Source of the DNA: Mucilaginibacter sp. SMC90
GTDB taxonomy: Bacteria > Bacteroidota > Bacteroidia > Sphingobacteriales > Sphingobacteriaceae
NCBI RefSeq assembly: GCF_022811725.1
Contig: NZ_CP094527.1
Coordinates: 3,844,001-3,908,000, forward strand
Direction of reading: 5' to 3'
DNA length: 64,000 nucleotides
The notes below the pieces were generated by a model, which was not told the DNA's origin, did no database searches, and saw only the letters and a list, made by a program, of their open reading frames with translations. Positions within the stretch are counted from its first letter, which is position 1. Every line of letters begins with the position of its first letter. The position numbers and the translations under genes are program-made. Of this stretch, positions 1 through 8,635 are shown piece after piece.

Positions 1-1
1 T

Positions 2-484
2 TGCGAAATTAAGGATGTAACCACTATCCAGCTTGATCCGCAGTCGCGCTCATCAAATAATCTGGCCCGTGTACTGCTAAAAAACCATTGGCAAGTGAGT
101 CCGCAACAGGTTTCTAATGCTGCTGACTATGCTCAACCGACAGACGGGCACACAGCTTTTGTACAAATAGGCGACCGTACCTTTGGCAAAAAACAGCAAT
201 ACAAATACGTATATGACCTGGCCGAAGAGTGGCAAAAGATGACAGGTTTGCCATTCACCTTTGCAGCCTGGATAGCCAACAAACCTATCCCGCAGGAATT
301 TATGGATGAGTTTAATGCATCATTAAAATATGGACTCGATCACCGCGAAGAGCTCTTCAAAGAAATAACCATGCGCGATGATTTTGATTTAGTTGATTAT
401 TTGATGGTTAAAATAGATTACGATTTAACCGCAGATAAGAAAAAGGCTTTGTACCTGTTTCATGATTATATAAAGGCGTTGTAA
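2..484 (+). CDS. mqnA: Menaquinone biosynthesis protein MqnA/MqnD family, 3' part
   Basis: The frame is open from base 2 to the stop at 484, so the gene begins before the window; about 160 residues of the C-terminal part are visible. Conserved pieces are LDPQSRSSNNLARVLL near the left edge, then AFVQIGDRTFG and DLAEEWQKMTGLPFTFAAWIA, which match the substrate-binding-protein fold of MqnA (chorismate dehydratase) and its relative MqnD in the futalosine route to menaquinone. The first part of the chain, which would help separate MqnA from MqnD, is missing; MqnA is my preferred reading. The GTG at 95 is internal, not a start. A T-run and an inverted repeat follow the stop. Confidence 0.8.
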   Translation, partial: CEIKDVTTIQLDPQSRSSNNLARVLLKNHWQVSPQQVSNAADYAQPTDGHTAFVQIGDRTFGKKQQYKYVYDLAEEWQKMTGLPFTFAAWIANKPIPQEFMDEFNASLKYGLDHREELFKEITMRDDFDLVDYLMVKIDYDLTADKKKALYLFHDYIKAL

Positions 485-497
485 ACGGCTTTTTTTT

Positions 498-603
498 TCT
501 GAACCGGGATTTATTGGATTTACTGGATTAACGGAATATCAGATTTGTAATTTGATATTCAAAATCCCGGAATCTGAAAAATCTCCCCAAATCCCGGTTC
601 AGA
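498..603. repeat. Interspersed inverted-repeat element, copy 1
   Basis: The ends are perfect inverted repeats, TCTGAACCGGGAT at 498-510 and ATCCCGGTTCAGA at 591-603, around an AT-rich interior of GGATT-like words. The right arm read on the minus strand (TCTGAACCGGGATTTGGGGA onward) closely matches the left arm of a second element near 60783. It lies in the gap between mqnA and the SDR gene. It could fold as a long stem in RNA and may also serve as the mqnA terminator, since the T-run at 490-497 leads into it. Confidence 0.7.
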
Positions 604-660
604 CAAAAACAATTCCCTTCTCAATTCAATTGCTTATCTTAAACACAAAAACGTTTATCT

Positions 661-1473
661 ATGAGCAATAATCCCCAACTATTAAAAGGACAGGCGGCCC
701 TTATAACCGGTGCCGATAGCGGCATTGGCAAAGGCGTTGCGTTGGCAATGGCTGCGGCCGGTGCCAAACTCCTCATTAACTACGCACATAATAAAGCTGC
801 TGCCGATGATGTTGTAAGCCAGATTACTGAATTGGGCGGCGAGGCATTTGCGTTTCAGGCAGATGTAAGCCATGAAGATGAGGTAAAAGCCATGTTTGCG
901 GAGTTATTTAAGCAATACGGTACCATTGATATCCTTGTAAATAATGCGGGCCTGCAAAAAGACTCCAAATTTGTTGACATGACACTTGATGACTGGAACA
1001 AAGTGATCAGCATTAACCTTACGGGCCAGTTTCTGTGTGCCAGGGAAGCCGCTAAAGAATTTATTAAAAGAGGAGTTATTGAAAATAGAAGCAGGGCTGC
1101 TGGCAAGATCATTTGCATGAGCAGTGTGCACGAAGTTATCCCTTGGGCGGGCCATGTAAACTATGCTGCAAGCAAAGGCGGTATTATGATGTTTATGAAA
1201 AGCATAGCTCAGGAGCTTGCCCCTCATAAGATCAGGGTAAATGGTATAGGGCCGGGTGCCATACAAACACCCATTAATAAAGAAGCATGGGATACCCCCG
1301 AAGCGCTGGATAAACTGCTCACACTCATCCCATACAATAGGATCGGGCAGCCTGGCGATATCGGAAAACTGGCGGTTTGGCTGGCATCAGACGAGTCTGA
1401 CTACGTTACCGGGGTTACAATTTTTGCAGATGGGGGCATGACTTTATACCCAGGCTTTGCAGATAATGGCTAA
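661..1473 (+). CDS. SDR family oxidoreductase (glucose 1-dehydrogenase-like)
   Basis: A 270-residue classical short-chain dehydrogenase/reductase, expected to be cytosolic and NAD(P)-dependent. The Rossmann cofactor motif TGADSGIG is at residues 16-23, NNAG is near residue 94, and the catalytic Ser-Tyr-Lys set sits in MSSVHE (about 154) and NYAASKGG (Tyr and Lys about 167-171). The C-terminal YVTGVTIFADGGM is typical of the classical subgroup. Length and motifs resemble glucose 1-dehydrogenase-type SDRs, but substrate cannot be told from sequence. It stands alone between the repeat at 498-603 and a secreted protein. Confidence 0.88.
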   Translation: MSNNPQLLKGQAALITGADSGIGKGVALAMAAAGAKLLINYAHNKAAADDVVSQITELGGEAFAFQADVSHEDEVKAMFAELFKQYGTIDILVNNAGLQKDSKFVDMTLDDWNKVISINLTGQFLCAREAAKEFIKRGVIENRSRAAGKIICMSSVHEVIPWAGHVNYAASKGGIMMFMKSIAQELAPHKIRVNGIGPGAIQTPINKEAWDTPEALDKLLTLIPYNRIGQPGDIGKLAVWLASDESDYVTGVTIFADGGMTLYPGFADNG

Positions 1474-1665
1474 ATGACATTTTAATGACAACATAAATCG
1501 GTTTAGCATGTATAAAAAGCACATTAATAGCCCTTTTTTCTTTTAGATATTGTAAAATATACACTAAGGTGATTGATAAAATTTAAATTTTGAGGCTGCA
1601 AAAGGCTATAATTATTAAATATTCATAAAAGTTTCAGAAAATTTTAAATATTGATAAGTACACTG

Positions 1666-1673
1666 TATTTTTG
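1666..1673 (+). promoter_or_regulatory. Candidate -7 promoter element
   Basis: TATTTTTG fits the Bacteroidota -7 consensus TAnnTTTG and lies 26 bases before the ATG at 1700. The -33 element is weak (a T-run at 1642-1645 at roughly the right distance), so this call rests mainly on the -7 box. Confidence 0.4.
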
Positions 1674-1699
1674 TTGCAGGATTTAAAATTTAAACGAAC

Positions 1700-2176
1700 A
1701 TGAAAAAGATATTTTTAACAATAGCAACTGCAGCCTTATTTACCGTTAACGCTTTCGCCGATGGTGGCAAAAAATCAGATGGTGGTACCAACGTATCTTA
1801 CGTTGCGTTACACGGCTTTACTGCTGACTTCGCCGAAGCAACTAACGTTAACTGGACTGTAACTAAAAACGTACAAAAAGCTACTTTCACTGTTGATGGC
1901 GTTCAAAAAACTGCTTTCTACAACTTACAAGGTGAATTTTTAGGTACAACTCAACGTGTTGATAACAAAGCTATCCCTGCAAAAGCTCTTAGCCAAATCA
2001 ACAACGAATACAAAGGTTACGAAGTAGGCGAAGTTATCGTTTACCAGGCTAACACTTCAATCAATGACGCTATCGAGCCAACTTCATACTTTGTTGACTT
2101 GAAAAACGACAAACACGAAGTTTTGGTAAGGATCACCCAACAAGCTAACATTGAGTTTTTCCAACAAGTGAAATAA
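1700..2176 (+). CDS. Small secreted protein, PepSY/BLIP-like
   Basis: A 158-residue protein with a clear signal peptide (MKKIFLTIATAALFTVNAFA, cleavage near residue 20). The mature part has the pattern NVNWTVTKNVQKATFTVDG followed by FYNLQGEFLGTTQ and IPAKALSQINNEYKGY. This resembles the small periplasmic PepSY-like/BLIP-fold proteins common in Bacteroidota, whose role is unknown. It has its own promoter candidate upstream and a strong terminator directly after, so it is probably monocistronic. Codon choice (many AAC, GTT, ACT codons) suggests high expression, which is inference. Family placement is tentative. Confidence 0.75.
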   Translation: MKKIFLTIATAALFTVNAFADGGKKSDGGTNVSYVALHGFTADFAEATNVNWTVTKNVQKATFTVDGVQKTAFYNLQGEFLGTTQRVDNKAIPAKALSQINNEYKGYEVGEVIVYQANTSINDAIEPTSYFVDLKNDKHEVLVRITQQANIEFFQQVK

Positions 2177-2200
2177 TTCCGAAAATTATAACAATTAAAA

Positions 2201-2232
2201 GCCGCCCTGATATTCACAGGGCGGCTTTTTTT
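2201..2232 (+). terminator. Rho-independent terminator
   Basis: A 9-bp perfect stem, GCCGCCCTG (2201-2209) with CAGGGCGGC (2217-2225), is followed at once by seven T residues. It closes the transcript of the secreted protein ending at 2176. Confidence 0.9.
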
Positions 2233-2326
2233 ATGACTAAAAATCACGTTATTATATTCTAAAATACCATTTTATAAAACAAAAGCGCTGTTTTTCCCTT
2301 TAAATATTAATTAATATTTAGTTAGT

Positions 2327-4534
2327 ATGTCGAAAACAATAATTGTATCAAACCGTTTGCCTATTAAAATTTCCAAAACTGATGGTGTTTACCATTCATC
2401 ACCAAGCGAGGGAGGATTAGCTACCGGTTTAGGTTCAATATATAAACAGGGCGATAATGTGTGGATAGGGTGGCCCGGGGTAGAAATAACAGAACAGGAA
2501 GATAAAGACCAGGTTACCAAAGAATTAAAGGATCTAAGCTTAGTCCCGGTTTTTTTAGATCAGGAAGAAATAAATCAATATTACGAAGGTTTCAGCAACG
2601 AGGTTTTATGGCCCGTTTTCCATTATTATGCTTCAACGTATGCAGCGTATAAACAATCAAATTGGGATTACTACAAAGCGGTAAACAAAAAATTCAGAGA
2701 TAAGATCCTCAGTATTGCTGAGCCGGGTGATGTGATCTGGATCCACGATTATCAGTTATTTTTACTACCACAACTTGTAAGACAGGAAATGCCGGATGTT
2801 TCTATCGGTTTTTTCCTGCATATCCCTTTTCCGTCAAACGAAATGTTCAGGCTTATCCCATGGCGTTCGGAGTTATTGGAGGGTATACTTGGTGCCGATC
2901 TTATCGGGTTCCATACTTTTGATGACGTGCGCCACTTTTTGGGAGCCGCAACACGCTTGCTGCCGGTATCATCCAGCGCCAATATCATAAGTAATGGTGA
3001 ACGTTCGGTTGTTGTCGAGTCGTTCCCTATGGGGATAGATGAAAAAAGATATTCTTCTTTGCCGTTGCAGGATGATGTAAAACACCAGGTGGAGCTTATT
3101 AAGGAAAACTTTCAAAACAGAAAACTCATCCTTTCTATAGACAGGCTTGATTACAGTAAAGGAATTTTGCAAAGGCTCGAAGCATTTGAACTCCTGCTTG
3201 AGCAATGCCCCGAATGCATTGACCACATTACACTTTATATGATCGTGGTTCCATCCCGTGATACCGTGCCTCAGTACGCTCATCTTAGGGATGAGATAGA
3301 TAAAAAAGTGGGCAAAATCAATGCGCTGTACCGTACTATGGACTGGAGCCCGATCCATTATTACTATCGTTCATTTCCGATAGAGACCCTTTCGGCCCTC
3401 TACTATTCGGCCGACGTATGTTTGGTAACCCCCATGCGCGACGGTATGAACCTGGTGAGTAAGGAGTATGTAGCCAGCCGGATAAATAATGATGGAGTGC
3501 TCATTATGAGCGAAATGGCGGGGTCATCTAAAGAACTCATAGATGCCATTATAGTTAACCCCAACAATACGGGCGAAGTTTGCCGTGCCATTTTACAAGC
3601 CATCAACATGCCGCTTGAAGAACAACGCCGTCGCATGATCCCGATGAGACAACTTGTCGCCAAATTCAATACATCGCATTGGGTTAAAATTTTTATGGAC
3701 AAGCTTAAGGAGGTGAAGCTCATGCAGCGTTCTCTACAGGCCAGGCACGTAAGTAACACCACCGAGCAAAGTATCATCAACCGTTATATCAAAACTAAAA
3801 AGCGCATTATCTTTTTAGATTATGATGGCACGCTGGTGAATTTTAAATCAAACATAGATCAGGCCAGCCCCGATAAAGAGTTATACAACATTATCAATAA
3901 ACTTGCCGAAGACCCTGCAAACCAACTGGTTTTAATAAGCGGACGCAAGCATGAAAACCTTGATGATTGGTTTAAACACAACGATATTTACCTTATTGCC
4001 GAGCATGGTTCGTGGTTTAAACAGCCAGGCACTTCCTGGCATAAAATAGGAGGGCTAAGCGACCAGTGGAAACACGATATTTATCCAATACTGGAAACTT
4101 ATGTTGACCGTACTCCAGGCTCTTTCGTTGAAGAAAAAACATACTCGCTGGTTTGGCATTACCGCAAAGCGCAGGCCGGCCTTGGCGAACTAAGGGCCAA
4201 TGAGTTGATGAACAACCTCAAATACCTTGCAAGCGATAAAGGCTTACAGTTATTAGCAGGGGATAAGGTACTGGAAGTGAAGAATATGGATATCAATAAA
4301 GGCAAAGCTGCTTTAACCCTCACCGAAGGCAGAGACTATGATTTTGTTATAGCTTTTGGCGATGATTATACCGATGAAGATATTTTTAAAGCCTTGCCAG
4401 AAAGCGCTATAACCATTAAAGTTGGCAGCAATCTTTCGGCTGCTAAATTTTACCTGCGTAATCCAGCCGAAGTGAGGAAACTACTTACCAGCTTCGCGAA
4501 GTATACACCGGTAGAAGAAACTGTATACAAATAG
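2327..4534 (+). CDS. Bifunctional trehalose-6-phosphate synthase/phosphatase (OtsA-OtsB fusion)
   Basis: A 735-residue two-domain cytosolic enzyme. Residues 1 to about 465 are a GT20 synthase: IVSNRLPI at the start, GGLATGL for the glucose-6-phosphate loop, VWIHDYQL, and the UDP-glucose site MRDGMNLVSKEYVA. From about residue 490 a HAD phosphatase follows, with the nucleophile motif FLDYDGTLV (about 494-502), ISGRK, and FGDDYTDEDIF near the C-terminus. The pair makes trehalose from UDP-glucose and glucose-6-phosphate through trehalose-6-phosphate, in one chain. All expected motifs are intact. A GH15 enzyme that could hydrolyse trehalose or alpha-glucans faces it 1.1 kb downstream. A hairpin terminator follows. 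Confidence 0.95.
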   Translation: MSKTIIVSNRLPIKISKTDGVYHSSPSEGGLATGLGSIYKQGDNVWIGWPGVEITEQEDKDQVTKELKDLSLVPVFLDQEEINQYYEGFSNEVLWPVFHYYASTYAAYKQSNWDYYKAVNKKFRDKILSIAEPGDVIWIHDYQLFLLPQLVRQEMPDVSIGFFLHIPFPSNEMFRLIPWRSELLEGILGADLIGFHTFDDVRHFLGAATRLLPVSSSANIISNGERSVVVESFPMGIDEKRYSSLPLQDDVKHQVELIKENFQNRKLILSIDRLDYSKGILQRLEAFELLLEQCPECIDHITLYMIVVPSRDTVPQYAHLRDEIDKKVGKINALYRTMDWSPIHYYYRSFPIETLSALYYSADVCLVTPMRDGMNLVSKEYVASRINNDGVLIMSEMAGSSKELIDAIIVNPNNTGEVCRAILQAINMPLEEQRRRMIPMRQLVAKFNTSHWVKIFMDKLKEVKLMQRSLQARHVSNTTEQSIINRYIKTKKRIIFLDYDGTLVNFKSNIDQASPDKELYNIINKLAEDPANQLVLISGRKHENLDDWFKHNDIYLIAEHGSWFKQPGTSWHKIGGLSDQWKHDIYPILETYVDRTPGSFVEEKTYSLVWHYRKAQAGLGELRANELMNNLKYLASDKGLQLLAGDKVLEVKNMDINKGKAALTLTEGRDYDFVIAFGDDYTDEDIFKALPESAITIKVGSNLSAAKFYLRNPAEVRKLLTSFAKYTPVEETVYK

Positions 4535-4590
4535 CAGGAAGTGGCAGTTGTAGCTTTTAGCTAAAATTTAAATCATTAAATAATTAGTTG

Positions 4591-4619
4591 TGCCCATGGT
4601 TTAGCCATGGGCATTTTTT
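4591..4619 (+). terminator. Rho-independent terminator after the trehalose synthase/phosphatase gene
   Basis: TGCCCATGG (4591-4599) pairs perfectly with CCATGGGCA (4605-4613) and is followed by six T residues. An in-frame ATG at 4607 falls inside this stem, so it is not the start of the next gene; the ATG at 4652 is. Confidence 0.88.
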
Positions 4620-4651
4620 ATATTCGGGAGCGTTTATTCTGCAAACCGATT

Positions 4652-5502
4652 ATGAAAAGAATCATCTTGTTCATTATTTCCTTAACCTTAATCAGTTTAA
4701 TAGTTAAGGCTCAAAAAAATCCAACCTATAAAGTTTATACAGTAAAATTTGCCGAATCCGGCTATCCCTTTAAAATCGGCGATTGGGCGCTGAACGGTCC
4801 TAAAAACGTGCCGGTAAAAATTGATTTTATGGTATGGCTTATTAAAGGCGAAAATGGCAGAAATATATTAGTTGATGCAGGATTTTAGGTGATAGCGAAG
4901 ATGCTAAGGAATTTAAGTTAAAGAGCTATCAACGGCCAGATTCGGCGCTTTTAAAGCTTGGTATAAAGTCCGGTGAAATAACAGATATTATTGTAAGTCA
5001 TCCACATTGGGATCATATCGATGGATTAAGTCTTTTCCCGAAAGCGAAAGTTTGGATGCAAAAACTTGATTATGAGTTTTTTGTTGGATCCGCCTGGCAA
5101 AAGCCTGGTGAAGCTGGCGGCTACGCTAAACGGGATGTTATTAATACGGTAAATTTAAATTTGGCTGGCAGGCTTAAATTAATTGATGGCGATGATAAAG
5201 AAATTATTAAAGGTATAAAAGTTTATACCGGTTCAAAGCATACCTATAATTCGCAATATGTGTTGGTGCAAGCCGGAAAAAACAGGGTTGTGATAGCATC
5301 TGATAACATCTGGACTTATTACAGCCTTCAGCATTTGGTCCCGCCTTCCCAGGGTGGAACGCTTGATCCGGCAGGTTATGTAAAGGCTATGAAGCGGATG
5401 AAAACGCTTGCCAGTGATGTTAAGTTTATCATTCCGGGACATGATGGCAAGCAATTAGAAATTTTTCCAAAAGTTGCGGATGGCGTGGTTGAGATAAGAT
5501 GA
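4652..5502 (+). pseudogene. Secreted metallo-beta-lactamase-fold lactonase (AHL lactonase-like), frameshifted
   Basis: Two frames together encode one protein of about 283 residues. The first part (4652-4888) has a signal peptide MKRIILFIISLTLISLIVKA and reaches ILVDAGF, then hits TAG at 4886. Reading one frame over, from about 4887, gives LGDSEDAKEF and the metal motif HPHWDHIDG (about 5000-5026), then a His in TGSKHTYN, Asp in IASDN and His in IPGHD, ending at 5502. Adding one T to the TTTT at 4883-4886 restores DAGFLGD. The intact family resembles N-acyl homoserine lactonase-type MBL proteins; the substrate is not established. It may be a true pseudogene or a base-call error. Confidence 0.82.
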
Positions 5503-5531
5503 AACTTATTTAAAGGGGAATTACTTAATTC

Positions 5532-5564
5532 AGACTTACGAAGTTTTAAAAACTTCGTAAGTCT
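5532..5564. terminator. Bidirectional hairpin terminator
   Basis: AGACTTACGAAGTTTT (5532-5547) is the exact reverse complement of 5549-5564, giving a long stem with a T/A-rich centre. It lies between the convergent lactonase pseudogene and the GH15 gene and could end transcripts from both sides, although the flanking T-runs are weak. Confidence 0.65.
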
Positions 5565-5603
5565 TATCGGCTATTAATTTTATGCAAAATGGGAGATCAA
5601 ACC

Positions 5604-7388
5604 CTACAAAAAGATTGGCATATCCAATTTCATTGCTATCCTGTAGGCGGCATTCATTAGTCCTACATGGCTGTAAGCCTGGGGAAAATTACCCCATTGG
5701 CTGCCGTCTTCTTCATCTACATCTTCGCTAAACAACAACAGATGATTTGAGTATTGCAGCAGGTTGCCAAACTCACGCTGGGCATCATCCAATCTGCCAA
5801 CCGTAGCCAGTGCTTCTACATACCAAAAGGCACAGATCAGGAAAGTAGTTTTAGGTTTGCCAAAATCATCGGCATATAAATACCTGTAAAATAAACCATT
5901 AGGTGTTCTTAGTTCTTTTTCTAATGCAGCTAAATGATCCTTTGCTTTTTGCGAATTAGGATCAAGATAGTTCATCATGATAAGCTGCAGGGTGCTTGCG
6001 TCAAGATTGCTGCTGCCCGCTGAATTGGTGTAAACCTTACGCACAGGGTCGTAACAGCTTTCAATATGCGCCGCTGCACGTTCTTTAAGGGAAATGGCCC
6101 GGTCAATCAGTTCCTGATTTTGGATTGTGCATGCCATTTTTTCGGCGGCAGATGCGCCGGCCCATTGAAACAGGTTGCTGTAACAATGAATATTGGCCAT
6201 GTTCCGAAACTCCCAGATGCCGGCATCTTTTTCGTCGATAGTATGTTCGATTTTATCCAGCAAAAATTCTATCCAGTGAACCGAGTCTTTACGTTCTGAA
6301 AAAACAAAGCGATGATCGGTGTACAAAGGGAGCAGGGAAATCAATACTTGCCCGTAAATGTCATTCTGAATATGTTCTGATGCCTGGTTACCCACACGTA
6401 CGGGCTTATTACCCATATAACCGGATAAATCTGTCAAAATAACCTCTACAAGATCTTTTTTACCGGTGATGCCATAAAGCGGCTGGTAACGTTCCATTTC
6501 GGAGATGGTAATATCAGTAACATAGCTAAAATACTTTTCCATCTCCTCAAAATGGCCTATATGATTTAATGCCGTTATCACATAGTAAGTATCGCGCAAC
6601 CAGCAATAGCGATAATCCCAGTTACGGCCACTTCCCGGCGATTCGGGCAAACTGGTAGTGCTTGCAGCTATAATGGCACCAGTGTCCTCGTATTGGTGTA
6701 TTTTAAGGGCTAAGGCAGAGCGGATCACGAAAGGTTGAAAGTAAGTAGCAATTGATGAATGTTTGATCCAGGTACGCCAGTACTGAACTGTTTCGGCCAG
6801 GAAGCGATCAGATGTGCTTATAAGCGGCGCTTCAAGCGGTTCGCCGTAAGTCATGGCCAGATACTTGGTTTCATTAAGTACAAATGCCTGTTCGTCAAAA
6901 ATATAACTTATCGGAATATTGGTAGTAAGGCGGATGTTTTCTTCGCCACCCTGGTATTGAATATGATTGCTGCCCCGGTTCACACTTAGCTTAACTGCAC
7001 CGTATTCAGACACAGGCTCACATTTAACTTTTATTCGCGGCGAACCTTCAATAGCCTCAATTTTCCTGATCAGCATTAAAGGTTTATAGTAACGCTGATG
7101 CTGATAAAACCTTGGCGCAAAATCGGTTATACGATACTTTCCGCCACTTGCCGGGCTTATTTCGGTAATTAAAACATTGGTATTTTCAAGGTAATGCTGT
7201 GCTGTAGTGTATTCACCCTCGGGCCGGATAGTAAACTCGCCACCTTTTTCCTGATCAAGCAGGCCCCCGAAAATAAATGTACTGTCAAACCGTGGCCAAC
7301 ATAACCAGTCGACATTGGTGTTTTTATTAATATGGGCTAAAAAGGCGCAATTACCAATTATCCCGGTATCATAGGTGTGTTTGCTCAT
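5604..7388 (-). CDS. Glycoside hydrolase family 15 protein (trehalase/glucoamylase-like)
   Basis: A 594-residue cytosolic protein without signal peptide. The N-terminal domain begins IGNCAFLAHINKNTNVDWLCWPRFDS, the hallmark of the beta-sandwich domain of bacterial GH15 proteins. The alpha/alpha-barrel follows, with RNWDYRYCWLRDTYY (about residue 258; the WLRD segment holds the acid region) and near the end EDVDEEDGSQWGNFPQAYSH carrying the likely catalytic base. Members of this family hydrolyse trehalose or terminal alpha-glucosyl bonds. Facing the trehalose synthase/phosphatase gene, a trehalase role is a reasonable inference, giving a make-and-break trehalose pair. Family assignment is firm, substrate is not. 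Confidence 0.9.
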   Translation of the reverse strand: MSKHTYDTGIIGNCAFLAHINKNTNVDWLCWPRFDSTFIFGGLLDQEKGGEFTIRPEGEYTTAQHYLENTNVLITEISPASGGKYRITDFAPRFYQHQRYYKPLMLIRKIEAIEGSPRIKVKCEPVSEYGAVKLSVNRGSNHIQYQGGEENIRLTTNIPISYIFDEQAFVLNETKYLAMTYGEPLEAPLISTSDRFLAETVQYWRTWIKHSSIATYFQPFVIRSALALKIHQYEDTGAIIAASTTSLPESPGSGRNWDYRYCWLRDTYYVITALNHIGHFEEMEKYFSYVTDITISEMERYQPLYGITGKKDLVEVILTDLSGYMGNKPVRVGNQASEHIQNDIYGQVLISLLPLYTDHRFVFSERKDSVHWIEFLLDKIEHTIDEKDAGIWEFRNMANIHCYSNLFQWAGASAAEKMACTIQNQELIDRAISLKERAAAHIESCYDPVRKVYTNSAGSSNLDASTLQLIMMNYLDPNSQKAKDHLAALEKELRTPNGLFYRYLYADDFGKPKTTFLICAFWYVEALATVGRLDDAQREFGNLLQYSNHLLLFSEDVDEEDGSQWGNFPQAYSHVGLMNAAYRIAMKLDMPIFL

Positions 7389-7534
7389 GGATATAGCTGT
7401 TATTTATTTCAAACTTCAACAACACAGCCTTTGTAATGTTGGCGTAAATAATATGATTATTTAAAGTTTGTTTGCATTTGTCTAACAATGTATAGTAACT
7501 TAGTCGTATTAATTACAACAAAAAATCTATCATC

Positions 7535-8170
7535 ATGAGTTTAAGACTGGGCGACAAAGCGCCAAACTTCCAAGCAAAAACATCAGCAGGCGAAATTGAC
7601 TTTTACGAATATTTAGGCGATAGCTGGGGTGTGTTATTTTCGCACCCGGGCGACTACACGCCAGTGTGTACTACCGAACTTGGTAAAACCGCGGCATTAA
7701 AAGATGAGTTTACCAAACGTAATGTCAAAGTATTGGCACTAAGCGTTGATTCGGTAGAATCACATCACGGTTGGATCCAGGACATCAACGAAACTCAGGG
7801 TGTTGAAGTTAACTTCCCGATTATTGCCGATGAAGACCGCAAAATTTCTGAAGCTTATGACATGATCCATCCAAATGCCTCGGTAAATGCTACAGTGCGC
7901 TCATTATTCATCATAGGCCCCGATAAGGCAGTTAAGCTGATCATTACTTATCCTGCTTCAACCGGCCGTAATTTCCAGGAGATTTTAAGGGTTATTGACT
8001 CATTACAGTTAACCGCTAATTACAGTGTTGCTACACCTGCCGACTGGAAGGAAGGAGAGGATGTTGTTGTGGTGCCTGCTATTAAAACTGAAGACATCCC
8101 CGCCAAATTTCCAAAGGGTTTTACAGCAGTTAAGCCCTATTTGCGCCTGACACCACAACCAAATAAATAA
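7535..8170 (+). CDS. Peroxiredoxin, 1-Cys (Prx6) type
   Basis: A 211-residue thiol peroxidase. The peroxidatic cysteine is Cys45 in HPGDYTPVCTTELG, within the universal PxxxT/SxxC motif, and there is no other cysteine in the chain, so it is a true 1-Cys enzyme. The long C-terminal arm (TPADWKEGEDVVVVP onward) is the dimerisation domain of the Prx6 subfamily. It reduces hydrogen peroxide and organic hydroperoxides in the cytosol using an external thiol. It is divergent from the GH15 gene, with a 146-base gap that should hold both promoters; TTTG at 7471-7474 and TAACTTAG at 7496-7503 are possible elements. Confidence 0.95.
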   Translation: MSLRLGDKAPNFQAKTSAGEIDFYEYLGDSWGVLFSHPGDYTPVCTTELGKTAALKDEFTKRNVKVLALSVDSVESHHGWIQDINETQGVEVNFPIIADEDRKISEAYDMIHPNASVNATVRSLFIIGPDKAVKLIITYPASTGRNFQEILRVIDSLQLTANYSVATPADWKEGEDVVVVPAIKTEDIPAKFPKGFTAVKPYLRLTPQPNK

Positions 8171-8175
8171 TTTTA

Positions 8176-8205
8176 TTTGGTTTATTTAATAATTTTATAT
8201 ATTTG
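8176..8205 (+). promoter_or_regulatory. Promoter of the cold-shock gene
   Basis: TTTG (8176-8179) and TATATTTG (8198-8205) are 18 bases apart and match the Bacteroidota -33/-7 consensus well. A start site near 8212 would leave a leader of about 100 nucleotides before the ATG at 8312, a feature usual for cold-shock mRNAs. Confidence 0.65.
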
Positions 8206-8311
8206 AGGGAAGCTGGATATCTATTCCTTCTGAACCAATATAAACCTATTTTGTTTTCAGTTTGGTTTTAGTTGATCTTAACACGAATTTTTTATTACGA
8301 TTATTATAATT

Positions 8312-8509
8312 ATGAAAACTGGAAAAGTAAAATGGTTTAACACACAGAAAGGTTATGGCTTTATTATTACCGAAGAAGGTAAAGATCTTTTTGTACACTT
8401 TAAAGACGTTCAAGGCGGTGTAAATGCTATTAAAGATAATGACAGCGTTACGTACGACGTAGAAGAAGGCAGAAAAGGGTTACAGGCAGTTAACGTGAAA
8501 AAGGTATAA
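8312..8509 (+). CDS. Cold-shock domain protein (CspA family)
   Basis: A 65-residue single cold-shock domain protein that binds single-stranded RNA or DNA in the cytosol. The start GKVKWFNTQKGYGFI contains RNP1 (KGYGFI) and LFVHF is RNP2; the chain ends VNVKKV as usual for the OB fold. It is separated by 141 bases from the peroxiredoxin stop, has its own promoter and a terminator. The long leader suggests post-transcriptional, temperature-dependent control as known for the family. Confidence 0.95.
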   Translation: MKTGKVKWFNTQKGYGFIITEEGKDLFVHFKDVQGGVNAIKDNDSVTYDVEEGRKGLQAVNVKKV

Positions 8510-8542
8510 AATATATAAAGTTATTGAACAAAATTTACTTAC

Positions 8543-8571
8543 AAAACCTCTGTGCGTACAGGGGTTTTTTT
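8543..8571 (+). terminator. Rho-independent terminator of the cold-shock gene
   Basis: AAAACCTCTG (8543-8552) pairs with CAGGGGTTTT (8559-8568) with one wobble pair, loop TGCGTA, and the T-run continues to 8571. Confidence 0.85.
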
Positions 8572-8635
8572 GTGCTCATTTTTTTGTTTTTATTTACGCA
8601 AATCTCATACATTAGCCAACCAATTTTTATAATTT

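Noticed and set aside
4607..4651. Upstream ATG extending the lactonase gene by 15 residues
   Set aside because: The ATG lies inside the perfect stem of the preceding terminator and the extra residues would spoil the signal peptide that begins at 4652.
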